From assembly GCF_018139145.2 (NCBI RefSeq), contig NC_059483.1, positions 2,357,001-2,421,000 on the forward strand: a DNA stretch of 64,000 nucleotides, in the 5' to 3' direction. The notes beneath the pieces are model-generated. The model was given only the letters and a program-made list of their open reading frames with translations. It searched no databases and was not told where the DNA came from. Shown here piece after piece: positions 52,201 through 61,844 of the stretch (position 1 is its first letter; the number at the start of each line of letters is the position of its first letter). Origin of the DNA: Gymnogyps californianus (taxonomy: Eukaryota > Chordata > Aves > Accipitriformes > Cathartidae). Made by a program: the position numbers and the translations under genes.

Positions 52201-54030
52201 TTGAGACAGCTGATCACCATCCGCCTTAGGCTGCGTACCTTGGCTGTGCAATGAGTACAAGGGAATACAAAAGCAGTGCACCCTTTCTGCCTGTAAATGA
52301 GATAGCAGGACTTTGGATTTATGTCACACAAGAAAGCAGGCATGTGCACCTGCTACTCCCCCAGCTCCTTAGCAGGGGGACAGTGAGTGGGAAGAGCCTT
52401 CGCTCTGATTGCAAAGTCCCAGCCAGCCGAGCTGGCACAGAGCAGGGTAGTCATTTGCTTCTTGCTACTAACAGCAAATTGCTACCTCTCCCAAGAGCAA
52501 AGTCGGAGGCCATTGTGCCTCTATAAAGTAGAGGCATTCCATTCCGTTTCCATTCCTGACCTGCTTGGCTTGTACACTAGTATGTTGCCATTCACCTGGC
52601 TTGTTACAAACTGCTTCTCAGTCACCTGCACTGAAAACTACTGTAAAAAACCCGAAAACTGCAGTAACAGGATTTGATGTTCACTTGGAAAGAAAAGCAA
52701 GTTTCTCCTTTTCCCCCTCCAGTGATATTTTTCCCCCCTCCATGGTGATGTTTTTGCCATAAAGACTAGTTGTGTCATACTTGGTAAAATCCATTTTTAA
52801 GCATGAAAAATCGAAATCCCAGGATAGATAGCAAACAGAAGTGCGCAAGGAATTTACCATTTCTTTATTTTTTCCTAAGTCCTTATTCTGAAATGATGCT
52901 GAGTTGCATCATCCCCCATTAATAGAGGAGATGAGGGTTCCCTTAGGAGGAAGGTATGTACACGCTCTTACATCACATACTGCTATTGAATGCAGTCAAA
53001 GGTGTAAGCACTTACTTTTGGGCCTTAGACCTGCACCTTGTACGAGTCTCTGACATTAATGCTATCTACGTGCTGTTGGCTGTCCTTCAGCTGCACTTTC
53101 GTTGCAGCAATTTGCTGTGAAAGAGAAAGAGCGAGCTTAAAACACATATGAATACTGATGGCCTCAGCCAGTGAGCAAGGCCTTGGGAACACTATCCTTG
53201 GTGCAAGTTACTAACAATGATTTCCAAGCGAATTTACAAAAGGGCCAGTCCTCACTTCTGCTGAGCGATACCTACACAATCTGAACTTCCCCTTACTACG
53301 AATATTGCTAAATAACATAACCAGCCAACTCTAATAACCCCTAGTTGCAGTTTTTGACATCTCAAAGTGGGAATACTTAAAGGCAGCGTCTGTATTTCCC
53401 TATTTTTTTCCCATGGAGGTGAAATAAGCAGTAAAGGACTGTATTGTGCCGAGGGATTATATTGATGGATAGTTAAGAAAGCATTTTCGGGAACACAGAC
53501 CTATCTGCATTCATTTGCTGTACATATTTTTCTCAAGAATGTTAACTGTAACAAGTACTGGACATACATCTTGACTAAAGCTGAACACCGTATACATTAA
53601 ATACTATCCGTTAGGTACCAGAGCAGTGGGTACAGCGTCTCTGCAAAAGCACAGGTCTGTGTGCTTTATTTAGGCCATGTTTGCTTCAGCACCCAGTTAT
53701 TTTTAGACAACGGAAAGGCAAACTTCAAATCCAACTCGGGAACGACCAGGACGAGAGGCTCAGGGCAGCACAGCCACCCTCCCCGGCTGCGCCTGACGGG
53801 GATGCGTCTCCCTCGCTCCGGTGATGGAGACTCCGCTCCCCCAGCTCCCTCAACTCTTCTCACAAAGCCTCACATACCTGTCAGGAGACAAAACACAAAC
53901 TCTACAAGTATCTGTGCGCTTCGCGTGGTGTGAGACCGGCCCAGCTCGGCCCGGCCCGGCGGGTGCTGGGGCAGAGCCACACGCTGCTCTTCGCGGGACT
54001 CCCGAGGCGCCTGCCGGCGGTAGTCCCTGT

Positions 54031-54058
54031 GGGGGCCGGGCCGGGCCGGGCCGGGCCG
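54031..54058 (+). repeat. GGGCC tandem array upstream of SUMF1
   Basis: Five adjoining GGGCC units lie about 200 bases before the SUMF1 start codon. A shorter complementary GGCCC array sits about 80 bases upstream at 53,947-53,961, so the two could pair. Confidence 0.8.
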
Positions 54059-54211
54059 AGCCAGGCGGCAGCGCCCCAGCTCCCCCTGAGGCGCGGGAAC
54101 AGCCTCCCCGGGAGGCGGGAACGGCGGTGAGGGGACAGCTCGGGGACAGAGCGGCCGCCTCCGCCACCCGTCCCCGCAGGGACGCGGCGCTGCCCCTTTA
54201 AGGCGCGGCTC

Positions 54212-54221
54212 GTCACCTGAC
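54212..54221 (+). promoter_or_regulatory. CLEAR-like site 1 upstream of SUMF1
   Basis: GTCACCTGAC differs by one base from the palindromic CLEAR consensus GTCACGTGAC bound by TFEB/TFE3-family factors. It ends 29 bases before the SUMF1 start codon. Function is inferred. Confidence 0.5.
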
Positions 54222-54228
54222 CGCGGGC

Positions 54229-54238
54229 GGCACGTGGT
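54229..54238 (+). promoter_or_regulatory. E-box/CLEAR-like site 2 upstream of SUMF1
   Basis: GGCACGTGGT contains the full CACGTG E-box core and lies 12 bases before the SUMF1 start codon. It is seven bases from the first CLEAR-like site, so the two could be bound together. CACGTG is also used by MYC/USF factors. Confidence 0.55.
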
Positions 54239-54250
54239 GCCTCCGCCAAC

Positions 54251-54472
54251 ATGGCTGCGCCCGCAGCAGCCTGCGCCTGGGTGCTCCGCTGCTGCCTCCT
54301 CCTCCTCCTCCTGGGGCTGGCGGCGACTGCCGGAGCCGCAGGGGAGGCAGCTCCCGGCGGGGACTGCGGGTGCAGCGTTAGCCGGGGCGGCGGTGGCGGG
54401 CGGGAGGTAGCAACGCGGCGATACTCGGCGGCGGCGGCGGCGGGCGACGGACGAAGCGCTGGGCACAGTCCG
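54251..54472 (+). CDS. SUMF1: SUMF1 exon 1: signal peptide of formylglycine-generating enzyme
   Basis: The exon encodes 74 residues and ends in phase 0 (CCG before GTGAGC). The start has a strong context, AAC before ATGG. Residues 1 to about 30 form a signal peptide with a leucine-rich core after VLRCC, consistent with entry into the ER lumen. Residues 38-41 are Asp-Cys-Gly-Cys, matching the N-terminal Cys-x-Cys of the human protein (Cys50/Cys52), which is known to matter for activity and redox partnering. A glycine run and a five-alanine run (GCG-type triplets) follow. The exon is shorter than the human one (90 codons). The exon end, His-Ser-Pro, aligns with His-Ser-Lys before Met-Val in human. 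SUMF1 converts a cysteine in sulfatases to formylglycine. Identification rests mainly on exons 2 and 3. Confidence 0.92.
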
Positions 54473-57400
54473 GTGAGCGGCGAGGCGCGGCGCGCGTGGG
54501 GCGGGGGGGGGAGTCGCGCGCTGCCCCACCCCGCGAGGCGGTTGTCGCCGCGGCCTGAGGCGGGAGGCCCAGCGCCCTGAGGGGGCGGGCGTCCCCGGCG
54601 GTGCTGGGCGAAGCAGGGCCTCCTGCGGCGCTCGGGGCGGGGGGGGGGGGGTTAACGGAGAACCCCGAGCGAGCGGGCTTCTGGGTCGAAACTCGAATTA
54701 AAGCCGCTTCGCAGCCCTCTGGGGCTGAACTCGAGAGAACCTCGGCTTGGGCACGGGTGCTTCCGCTGGTCCAAGCGTCTCCTGGGTGGTCTGGGTGCTC
54801 CTGAAGATGGAGAGAGGCCTGGGCAGCGGTGCCCGTGTCCTGGTGGCTTTCTCTGTGTCCCCACCCGTGTCCGCCCTGACTGCTTCTCCCTGTGCAAAGC
54901 TGAGATGTGGCAAATGGATTCAAGGTGGTTTTTTTGGTTGGTTGTTGTGTCAGGCCTCCCCACACCTTTAACCGGCTAACACCGGCAATACGTGTGCCAG
55001 AGTACTTGCCTGAGCGGGGCTGTCTGTTGCCGTACAGCCTGGGGAGGTGATAGCTCTGTTAGTGTATTCCCTTACTTGGTCAATATCGATACTACTATGG
55101 CTCTGATTTCCACCCCCTCATCTCTTTTAGGTCTGTGGTGGTATCCGTGGAATTGAAACGCCGAGAAGTGATGTGTCATGTCTCGTGTGTGTATTTCAGC
55201 AAAGCCATCATTTGTGTATCCATACCTAGGTAGCCTTTCAGGTTCTCTACAAGTGAAAGTCTCTTTAATTGCTTACTCCTTTTTATTCGTGCTGCTGCTC
55301 TTCTGAAAGACACCATCCAAAGCTGAATGTGCCTTCTTGAGGAAGGCAGTGCTTAGTGTGGGCTGATGTGCTATGACGGTGCCTACTGTGAGGGGATACT
55401 GAGACTTCTTGTGTCTTTAGAGACCAAACACCTCACTAAATGAGATATCTTCAGTTATTAGAAATGGGATTGCTGTTTCATTTCATGAGAGGTGGTAGTA
55501 AACTTTGGCAGACAAAATTATATCACAGCAGACTTGGATCATGTTCTTGTGCAAGATGGCTTGCAAATAGTAAAAATGTGAGGGGCTGTCTCTAATTGCC
55601 TCTTGGTATTGTAACATTGGGAAGCTGCGTCAGCTTGGGGAAAGCCTGTGTCACACAGGCAGTGTGGAAACTTAGCAAGTAAAGGGAAGGATGCACACTG
55701 ATAATTGTGACTTTAGTATCGCAGGCTGCACTTAAGAAATTTGAGAATATTTAAAGAGTATGAATTAAATAACCCATATTGCACTTGGGCTCTACGTCAC
55801 TAATATAAGTTTCATGTAATAAATTTCGGCGTCTCACTGTAGGGTGAAAAAATCATTTGACTCTTACTTTATGCAAGGCTGCTGGCAACTTCAACAGTAG
55901 GTAATGAAAACTAATTACTGCTGGTTTTTAAGCTATGTTCACAACATAACTTGATTATGCTTAGCTAGAAAACCTTTTTACCAAAAGGGAAGTGAGGGAA
56001 GAATTAGCCTGTACCTCAACCACAAATGAGCTTACTTATTTCCACTACATTTTTAGAACTGGGGAGCTAGTACTTTAGTGGGTCTGCTCTACATTACCGT
56101 AATACTTTCAACATAAGTAGAATCATAGGCAAATGCGGTTCCTGTTGTTGAAGTTGAGCTTCGAGGACAATGAACTGCATGTGCTAGCTAAGTAATATTG
56201 TGAAGATACCAGCAATTATTGTTGCACACTCTGCCTAATACAGTAAATGACGTATCTATCAGCCTCTGCTGTTGGATTTCTGCCTCTGTAGTTCAACTTT
56301 GATATTTCTTAGAGATTAGTTCCTTGGTGTTAGCTACCTGTTATTTAAAAGTGGATGTTAAAGCTGCTTAATTAACTATACAAATGTGGTTTCTGGATGT
56401 GATGTCTATGCAGAAAATCTGTTCTTCACTTAGTGTTGTATTCCGCTGTACTCAGCTGAAGAGCGCTATCAGACGTCTGAGCCTTGCAGCCTATGATGTG
56501 GTTTTATCATAAAGCTGGCTGTCAAAGGAAGGTCCTATTTCCAAACAGGAGGTGGAGCTGTGAAATGAGCCTTTGTAGGGAAGGCTAATCCTGTGGAATC
56601 AATACTTGGTCTCAGTTGGACACACCATTGGTGGACATGCCAGAAGTGTCAGATGTCACTGTGTGAGCGGGCTGCAAAAGCAGCAAGTTCAAAAGGAAGC
56701 CGTTGGACATTGCTAGCTGAACGTACACTGGCAAGCTATAGAGATTTTTCAGGTTTTGGAAGTGAATGCTAGGCTGTAAAGCAAGAGTTAATTTTTCACA
56801 GGCTTTTAGACAGCCGCTTACTAGTGAGCTCCGAATCTTGCTTTGAAGACTCCTTCAAGGAGTTGTTTTAGCTACAGTGAGTTGGAAAGAGATTGGAAGG
56901 AAGGAAATGGTGCAACTTTGTACCACATTGTCATTCCCTAAGTCCTAAAAAATGTAAGCAAATTTATCCTGAAGCCCTTTTATGGATTCAGTTAAAGACA
57001 ATCTGTAAGTGCTCAGATTCTTTTTAGTGGAGAAAAGGTTATGAGGATGCAGCTAGCTTCAAATGTGGTTAGTTCAAAGGAAAAAGTATTTGTAGCACTT
57101 CTTACAGGCCCTTTGCAAGTTGTGTGAATTTTAAGTGTCACTGGGAGAGACCCAAGCGAAAGGAGAGATCTATAGCGGAGAAGAAACAGTGAAATTGGAT
57201 ATGTAAGGTTACATCAAATACTCCAACTTCTCTTAAGAGGGAGAGGTGCTGGATAGCTGATGTGAACTTATTTACTGATCATTTGGTATGCTGGTGGTGT
57301 TGTAACTACATAAATAACAGTAAACTCCAGAAGCTGGAAGGTAACTAATGATTCTTTTTGTCTTCCTGGTTCGTGAGTCAGTGTGGGCATCCAGATAAGC

Positions 57401-59226
57401 TGTTTTGGTGATAGCATCTAAGTTTATGAAGAGAATCTTGTAAAGTAAGGGGGGAAAAAAAAAAAACCCAACCCAAAAAAATCCAACTATAGAAGAATCA
57501 ATGTCCTATAATCTAGGCTGTGCTGCAAAATGGCTATATGTACAAAGTCCGAAGCTTACGTTTGGTTCTGTGAACCCGCCTTGTCATCTAAATAATGTTA
57601 CATCAGTTCACATTTTTTACAACCCTATCTCTGCAGTTTGGCTACTTTTAATATACATGTTGCGTACTGTGTTATTCCACTGTATGCATATGGAATTTTG
57701 TTTGAAGTCTTGTACATCTAAAACCCAGGCTTCTTTTTCTGTCACAACTTAAACTACACTTCTGGAGTAGTGTTAGAAGTGTGCTAGTCTGGAAACTTCT
57801 CTCTCAGTGAATATTTCTGTTATTAGACTTGAATTTCCTGCATACCAAACATCAGGATCTTGCAAAAAAATGCTGCTCTCTCTTAGAACTGGCTTTGCTC
57901 ATTTTAGGTTCTGTCACTGCTTCGCCTGCTTGAATTCCTTGTAAGAGTAGTGTGTGATCACAGATCAGTGCCAGGGTGTGTTCAGGTGCAATATGACATG
58001 CCAGATTATTTTCCACGGTGGATGTGTATGTCGGTGCTGGATGGCTTTCTTGGGGCTCACCCACTCGCAAGCCTCTGACTGTTGCCAGAGGAGGAGTGAG
58101 GTGGCTGAATTCCATGTGAGTTAGGGGGTGAAGGTAGCTCAGGAATACTGAAAAGAAAGGAGAGGGAGTTTTCTTCCCCAATTCTTTCAGCTGTTGATGA
58201 CGAGTTGGGTAACTTCTTGGCAAGCTAGCTCTTGGGTAGTCAGCCTTTGGAACATCACCTGCCCATTGGGAAGATTTTACGCAGCCTGAGCTGTCATTCT
58301 TCATTCCAAGCATAAGCTTCTGAGCAGGCATCATGGATGCTCTTGTTTTTTTGGGTGAGGAGTGTGTTGCTCAGTCTGTGGTCTTTAGAGGGCTCTCAGG
58401 AAACATCTGATGAGGCATGACAAGACCTCTGGGGCCTTTGTCATCCTGGAAAGGGCCCACTAAAGCTGCAGGAAAATGTGTTTCTCTGGAAACTGGCTGA
58501 GGCCTTAAAGGGAAAACATCATATTGAAATAGTTAAAATGTTGTTCTGGTGCTCGTCCTTTACTTCTGAAGCTTGAGGCTCTTGCCCAAGGCCAGTCTTC
58601 CAGAGGAGTGGAATATAACTGACTTGAAAGTTTGTCTCATCTCTAGCACACAGAGCTGCAAGTGCTGTGTCTACCTGCCAGTTAGCAGCATGGTTGGTAA
58701 TAAAATGCTGCACGTGCCTGTTATTAAATGAAAAACCATGTGTAGTTAGTATGCAAACAAGCATAGGCTTGTCCACAAAAAAGCACTTTACAGTTTCATA
58801 ATGTCCAGATTCATCACTGATGCATCAAGCCTTCCTAGGAATAGAGTGAAATGCCAAAATTCCTCGTCTAAAAATGAGTAGAAAGGACTCTGGATTGTTT
58901 CTTGGCTCTTAGGTGCAGTAGGGAAACATGTTTCTCCTCATTAGAGCACAAACATTACCCTCAGTAGAAGTTCTGAATTACCCAGACTTCATGTAGAAAG
59001 AGCTGCAAATGGGGTTTTTGTTCTCAGTGTAAGTTCTGCTTGCTACTTCTTCCAAACAGGTGGTGATCAAGATGCCACTGTTGCCATTTTGTTGTGCTGG
59101 TTTTGTCAGTGAAATGCTGCTCAAAGCAAAAGTACCTCCAAAGATGAGGTGGAGGAGGAGTAAGACTGATATGAGACTTTTCAGCCTTTCATTTTCATAA
59201 TCTTCTGGGTGGTGTTTTCTCTGCAG
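54473..59226 (+). other. SUMF1: SUMF1 intron 1
   Basis: This 4.75 kb intron is bounded by GTGAGC and TTTTCTCTGCAG. The first 200 bases are CpG island; the rest is AT-rich. A 160-codon open frame on the minus strand (57,852-58,334) has no family I recognise and is within chance length. A 17-base inverted repeat lies at 55,644-55,660 and an A/C-rich run at about 57,451-57,485. No exon or clear transposable element was recognised. Confidence 0.85.
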
Positions 59227-59400
59227 ATGGTCGCTATTCCGGGAGGAGTGTTCACAATGGGCACTGATGAACCTGAAATACAGCAAGATGGAGAATGGCC
59301 TGCCAGAAGAGTCCACGTTAACAGTTTCTACATGGATCAGTATGAGGTCAGCAATGAGGAGTTTGAGAGATTTGTGAATTCTACTGGGTACGTTACTGAG
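59227..59400 (+). CDS. SUMF1: SUMF1 exon 2: start of the FGE catalytic domain
   Basis: The exon is 174 nt, 58 residues, phase 0 at both ends (CTGCAG acceptor, GTAAGG donor). It reads [20 protein letters not shown], continues through [10 protein letters not shown] and [20 protein letters not shown], and ends GYVTE. This is the start of the FGE-sulfatase domain and closely matches human SUMF1 ([20 protein letters not shown] from family knowledge). The Asn-Ser-Thr at protein residues 125-127 corresponds to the known N-glycosylation site Asn141 of the human enzyme. The enzyme is a copper-dependent ER oxidase acting on the Cys-x-Pro-x-Arg motif of new sulfatases. SUMF2 is the paralogue, but these residues and the synteny favour SUMF1. 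Confidence 0.97.
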
Positions 59401-61769
59401 GTAAGGTGGAAGGGTATACAGTCTCCTGTCATCTTTCTTTGTGTGGGCAAAATCCCCATTAAAAACTTAGGCTTTTCTCTTTTGAAGGATGTCACAATAC
59501 TTGCTTGGGATTTGCATACTAGAATGTTTCTGATGTAAGTAGCGTAGAGAGAAAATTGTCTTGCCTTGCTGCGCAGGGGTCTGAAAGGGCATTTAGATGT
59601 ATACTGTTATATTTAGTAAGTGTCTTGATATCTGAACTAGTATCTTCCCTGCAGTAAGACTGAGGCAGCCTGGGTGAAGCTAACAGACGGCTGAAGAAGT
59701 CTATGCAGGGTTTTTTGGGGGTTTTTGTTGTTGGTTGGGGTTTTTTTGGCCTTTGGGTCCTAGGACATCTTTGTACCAGTACAACTATGTTGTTAGATTG
59801 TCCTTATTTTAGAGGAACAGGGATTTAAAAAACTATGATAGCTGAGGACTCTGCAGGCTAGTTCAGCGCAGCTACTTGCTAATGAACTGAGCGATAGAAG
59901 GCCCTGCTGTCTAAAGAAGATACAATAGCAAGTATAATAATATTTTTGCGCATATTACTGGGAACAATGGACTAAGAAAGAATACGTTAAGGTTCTTCCA
60001 AGAAAGAAGCTACCTGTGCCTGAGGCTCTGATCTTTCCTGACAGTTGACTGTTCCTACGCAACTTTTATAAAACCCTGACAGGCCTTTTAGGCAAATAAA
60101 AGCCTCGGTAATCATCAGGTCTCAAAGGAGGCACTTTGCTGAATTCACTTGATAAACTGGTTCTCATTTGGAAGACAGGATCCTTCTGGTTGGATGAAGG
60201 GCTTCTTTTATCTGCAGCACCGTTTCTGCTTTTAAGTTCTTAGCTCAATAATTATGAAAAAAGGTTGCTTCACAATTTTGAGTTTGAACAGGGCTTACTT
60301 GTTGCAAACAGCTTCTGGAATGAGCACATGTGCAGTGGTATTTAAATGTAGCACTGCATCTGATGGAGTCTGTTTCAGACAGCGCTTCATGGCTCAGCTG
60401 GTCTAGTTGGGTGCTCCACTTACACTTTCTCCCTTCTCCCCTCACATGGGGCCCACTTTTACACTGGATTTGGAAAAAATAAACGCAGAGTTAGAGTAAA
60501 CAGCACTGATGCTGCAGGGTTTTTTTGGGCACGCAGCTGAGCAGGTTTTTCTGTATTTAAATAATGTCCACATTACTTACTGTGGGTAAACAGAGCCAAC
60601 CTACTTCTTGGTTTTCTTTTATTAAGGACTAGACTGAACTCCAGTGGCAAATGAAATCTGAAAGTAAATAGAAAGCTGAAGGAAAGAAATCTCCAGATAT
60701 ACAGCTATCTTGTTGAACCAAAAGTATTTTTTAACAAACTTCAAAAAAAAAACAAACCCCAAAAAACCCCTTGATGGAGGCTGTCAGACTGAAATCTGGG
60801 GTCCTTTAGGTGATAAACCTGTTTCTTTCTGTCTGGGTCTTTCAGATTGGGCAGGAGAGGGGGGAAAAAAAAAAAGTATTTTTTTCTTCTCTTTGATAAA
60901 GTTTGTGTCCTTGTCTGGGTCTTTCAGACTGGGCAAGTGAGAGAAATTAAGTATTTTTTTCTTCTCTTTCCTTTCTGAAACTGAATATATAAAGATTACG
61001 GTCATATGCTAAAACTTCTTGCAATTTGAGCAGTGAATGGGATCATTCTTTCAAACTGTGCTTCTTGAAGAGTTCTGAGCGTGCAGAAGCAGCTCATGGT
61101 GATCATTCTCAGTCTTTGAATGCCTATAATAAAATGAAGAAATGGAGAAGGGCAAATGTGTTGAATTCTGATAACATGTTTTGACTTCCCTAGTATATCA
61201 GTTCACTTAGTTTACCAAGGGGAAAAAACCCTATGTTGGTATTGTGTACTGTGTTTCACTGAGATTATTTGTATTTTTTGTTTCTTTTGGCTTTATATAA
61301 TGGTAGATATAACGATTGGGTTACTTTTAACTCTTCTATTGTTGTTGTACCAGAACTTTAAAACATGGTGCTAGTGATGATGAAGGAGCAGTAAGTGACA
61401 AGGCTTAAGTCTTTTATTGTGATTCCCAAAGGAGAAATAAGAGAAATTAAATATGCACTTGAATGTTAGATTATTGACTGTAGCGTTTTAAAGCAGTTGG
61501 GACAATTTGGACTTGCGTTTTTAATTAATAAAAGTAAAAACATTTGCAGAAGCTCTGTGAGCTGCCATCTGTCCAGTGGCTGTTGAAGAACAACGACATC
61601 GAGAGAGAAAATGCCTTCTCTTCTGTTCCAAAATAGCTTCCTTGAAAGAGAACTCAAAATTACTGTCAGAATTTCCTTATGCTTGATAAAATAAAGCTGT
61701 AAATGTGAGTGGCATTTTAAGAATAACATTCCTTTGATAATACGGTTGAATCTTTTGTTCTTTCTATAG
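59401..61769 (+). other. SUMF1: SUMF1 intron 2
   Basis: This 2.37 kb intron lies between GTAAGG and TTCTTTCTATAG. It contains a G/T-rich tract at 59,708-59,757, A/C-rich homopolymer stretches near 60,740-60,770, and a two-copy tandem duplication at about 60,811-60,970. No exon or RNA gene was recognised. Confidence 0.85.
60811..60970 (+). repeat. Two-copy tandem duplication in SUMF1 intron 2
   Basis: The string GTCTGGGTCTTTCAGA occurs at 60,831 and again at 60,913, a spacing of 82 bases. The flanking GATAAA, and a downstream GTATTTTTTTCTTCTCTTT, repeat in the same order. The copies differ by substitutions and an A-run length change, so the duplication is not very recent. Confidence 0.85.
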
Positions 61770-61844
61770 GCAGAGAAATTTGGTGATTCCTTTGTGTTTG
61801 AGGGAATGCTGAGTGAAGAACTGAAGGCTGACATCCACCAGGCA
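61770..61844 (+). CDS. SUMF1: SUMF1 exon 3
   Basis: This 75 nt exon encodes 25 residues, phase 0 at both ends: [20 protein letters not shown] then DIHQA. It matches human SUMF1 residues 149-173, and the end at Gln-Ala agrees with the known human exon 3 end (c.519). The acceptor is TTTCTATAG and the donor is GCA before GTGAGT; the last exon base is A, so the donor depends on its good +3 to +6 bases. Reading on would add Val-Ser-Asn-Thr rather than the expected Val-Ala-Ala-Ala-Pro-Trp, which supports this exon end. Together the three exons give 157 residues. The active-site cysteines are encoded further downstream, outside the window. Confidence 0.94.

Larger units (their letters stand above)
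47970..54150. other. Intergenic spacer between ITPR1 and SUMF1
   Basis: This region of about 6.2 kb lies between two outward-pointing promoters. Its ends are CpG-rich and its middle is AT-rich. No known protein-coding exon, RNA gene or clear transposable element was recognised. Most open frames here look like chance. One block near 49.08-49.24 kb has exon-like properties and is listed separately. Non-coding transcripts from either promoter are possible but not visible in sequence. Confidence 0.7.
53730..54660. promoter_or_regulatory. SUMF1: CpG island and promoter of SUMF1
   Basis: This is a block of high GC and dense CpG spanning the presumed SUMF1 start site, exon 1 and the start of intron 1. 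It includes GGCCC/GGGCC arrays, two E-box-like sites just before the start codon and a run of 13 Gs in early intron 1 near 54,639-54,651. There is no good TATA box, consistent with a dispersed CpG-type promoter. Boundaries are by eye and the start site is not determined. Confidence 0.8.

Noticed and set aside
54193..54203. CCTTTAAGG considered as a SUMF1 TATA box
   Set aside because: Poor match to TATAWA and very close to the start codon; a CpG-type TATA-less promoter is more likely.
53870..54529. 219-codon minus-strand frame over SUMF1 exon 1
   Set aside because: It lies opposite a confident SUMF1 exon in a CpG island, and its composition (Pro, Arg, Ala) is typical of antisense GC-rich DNA.
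57852..58334. 160-codon minus-strand frame in SUMF1 intron 1
   Set aside because: No recognised domain. One frame of this length is expected by chance among the many ATGs in 64 kb.
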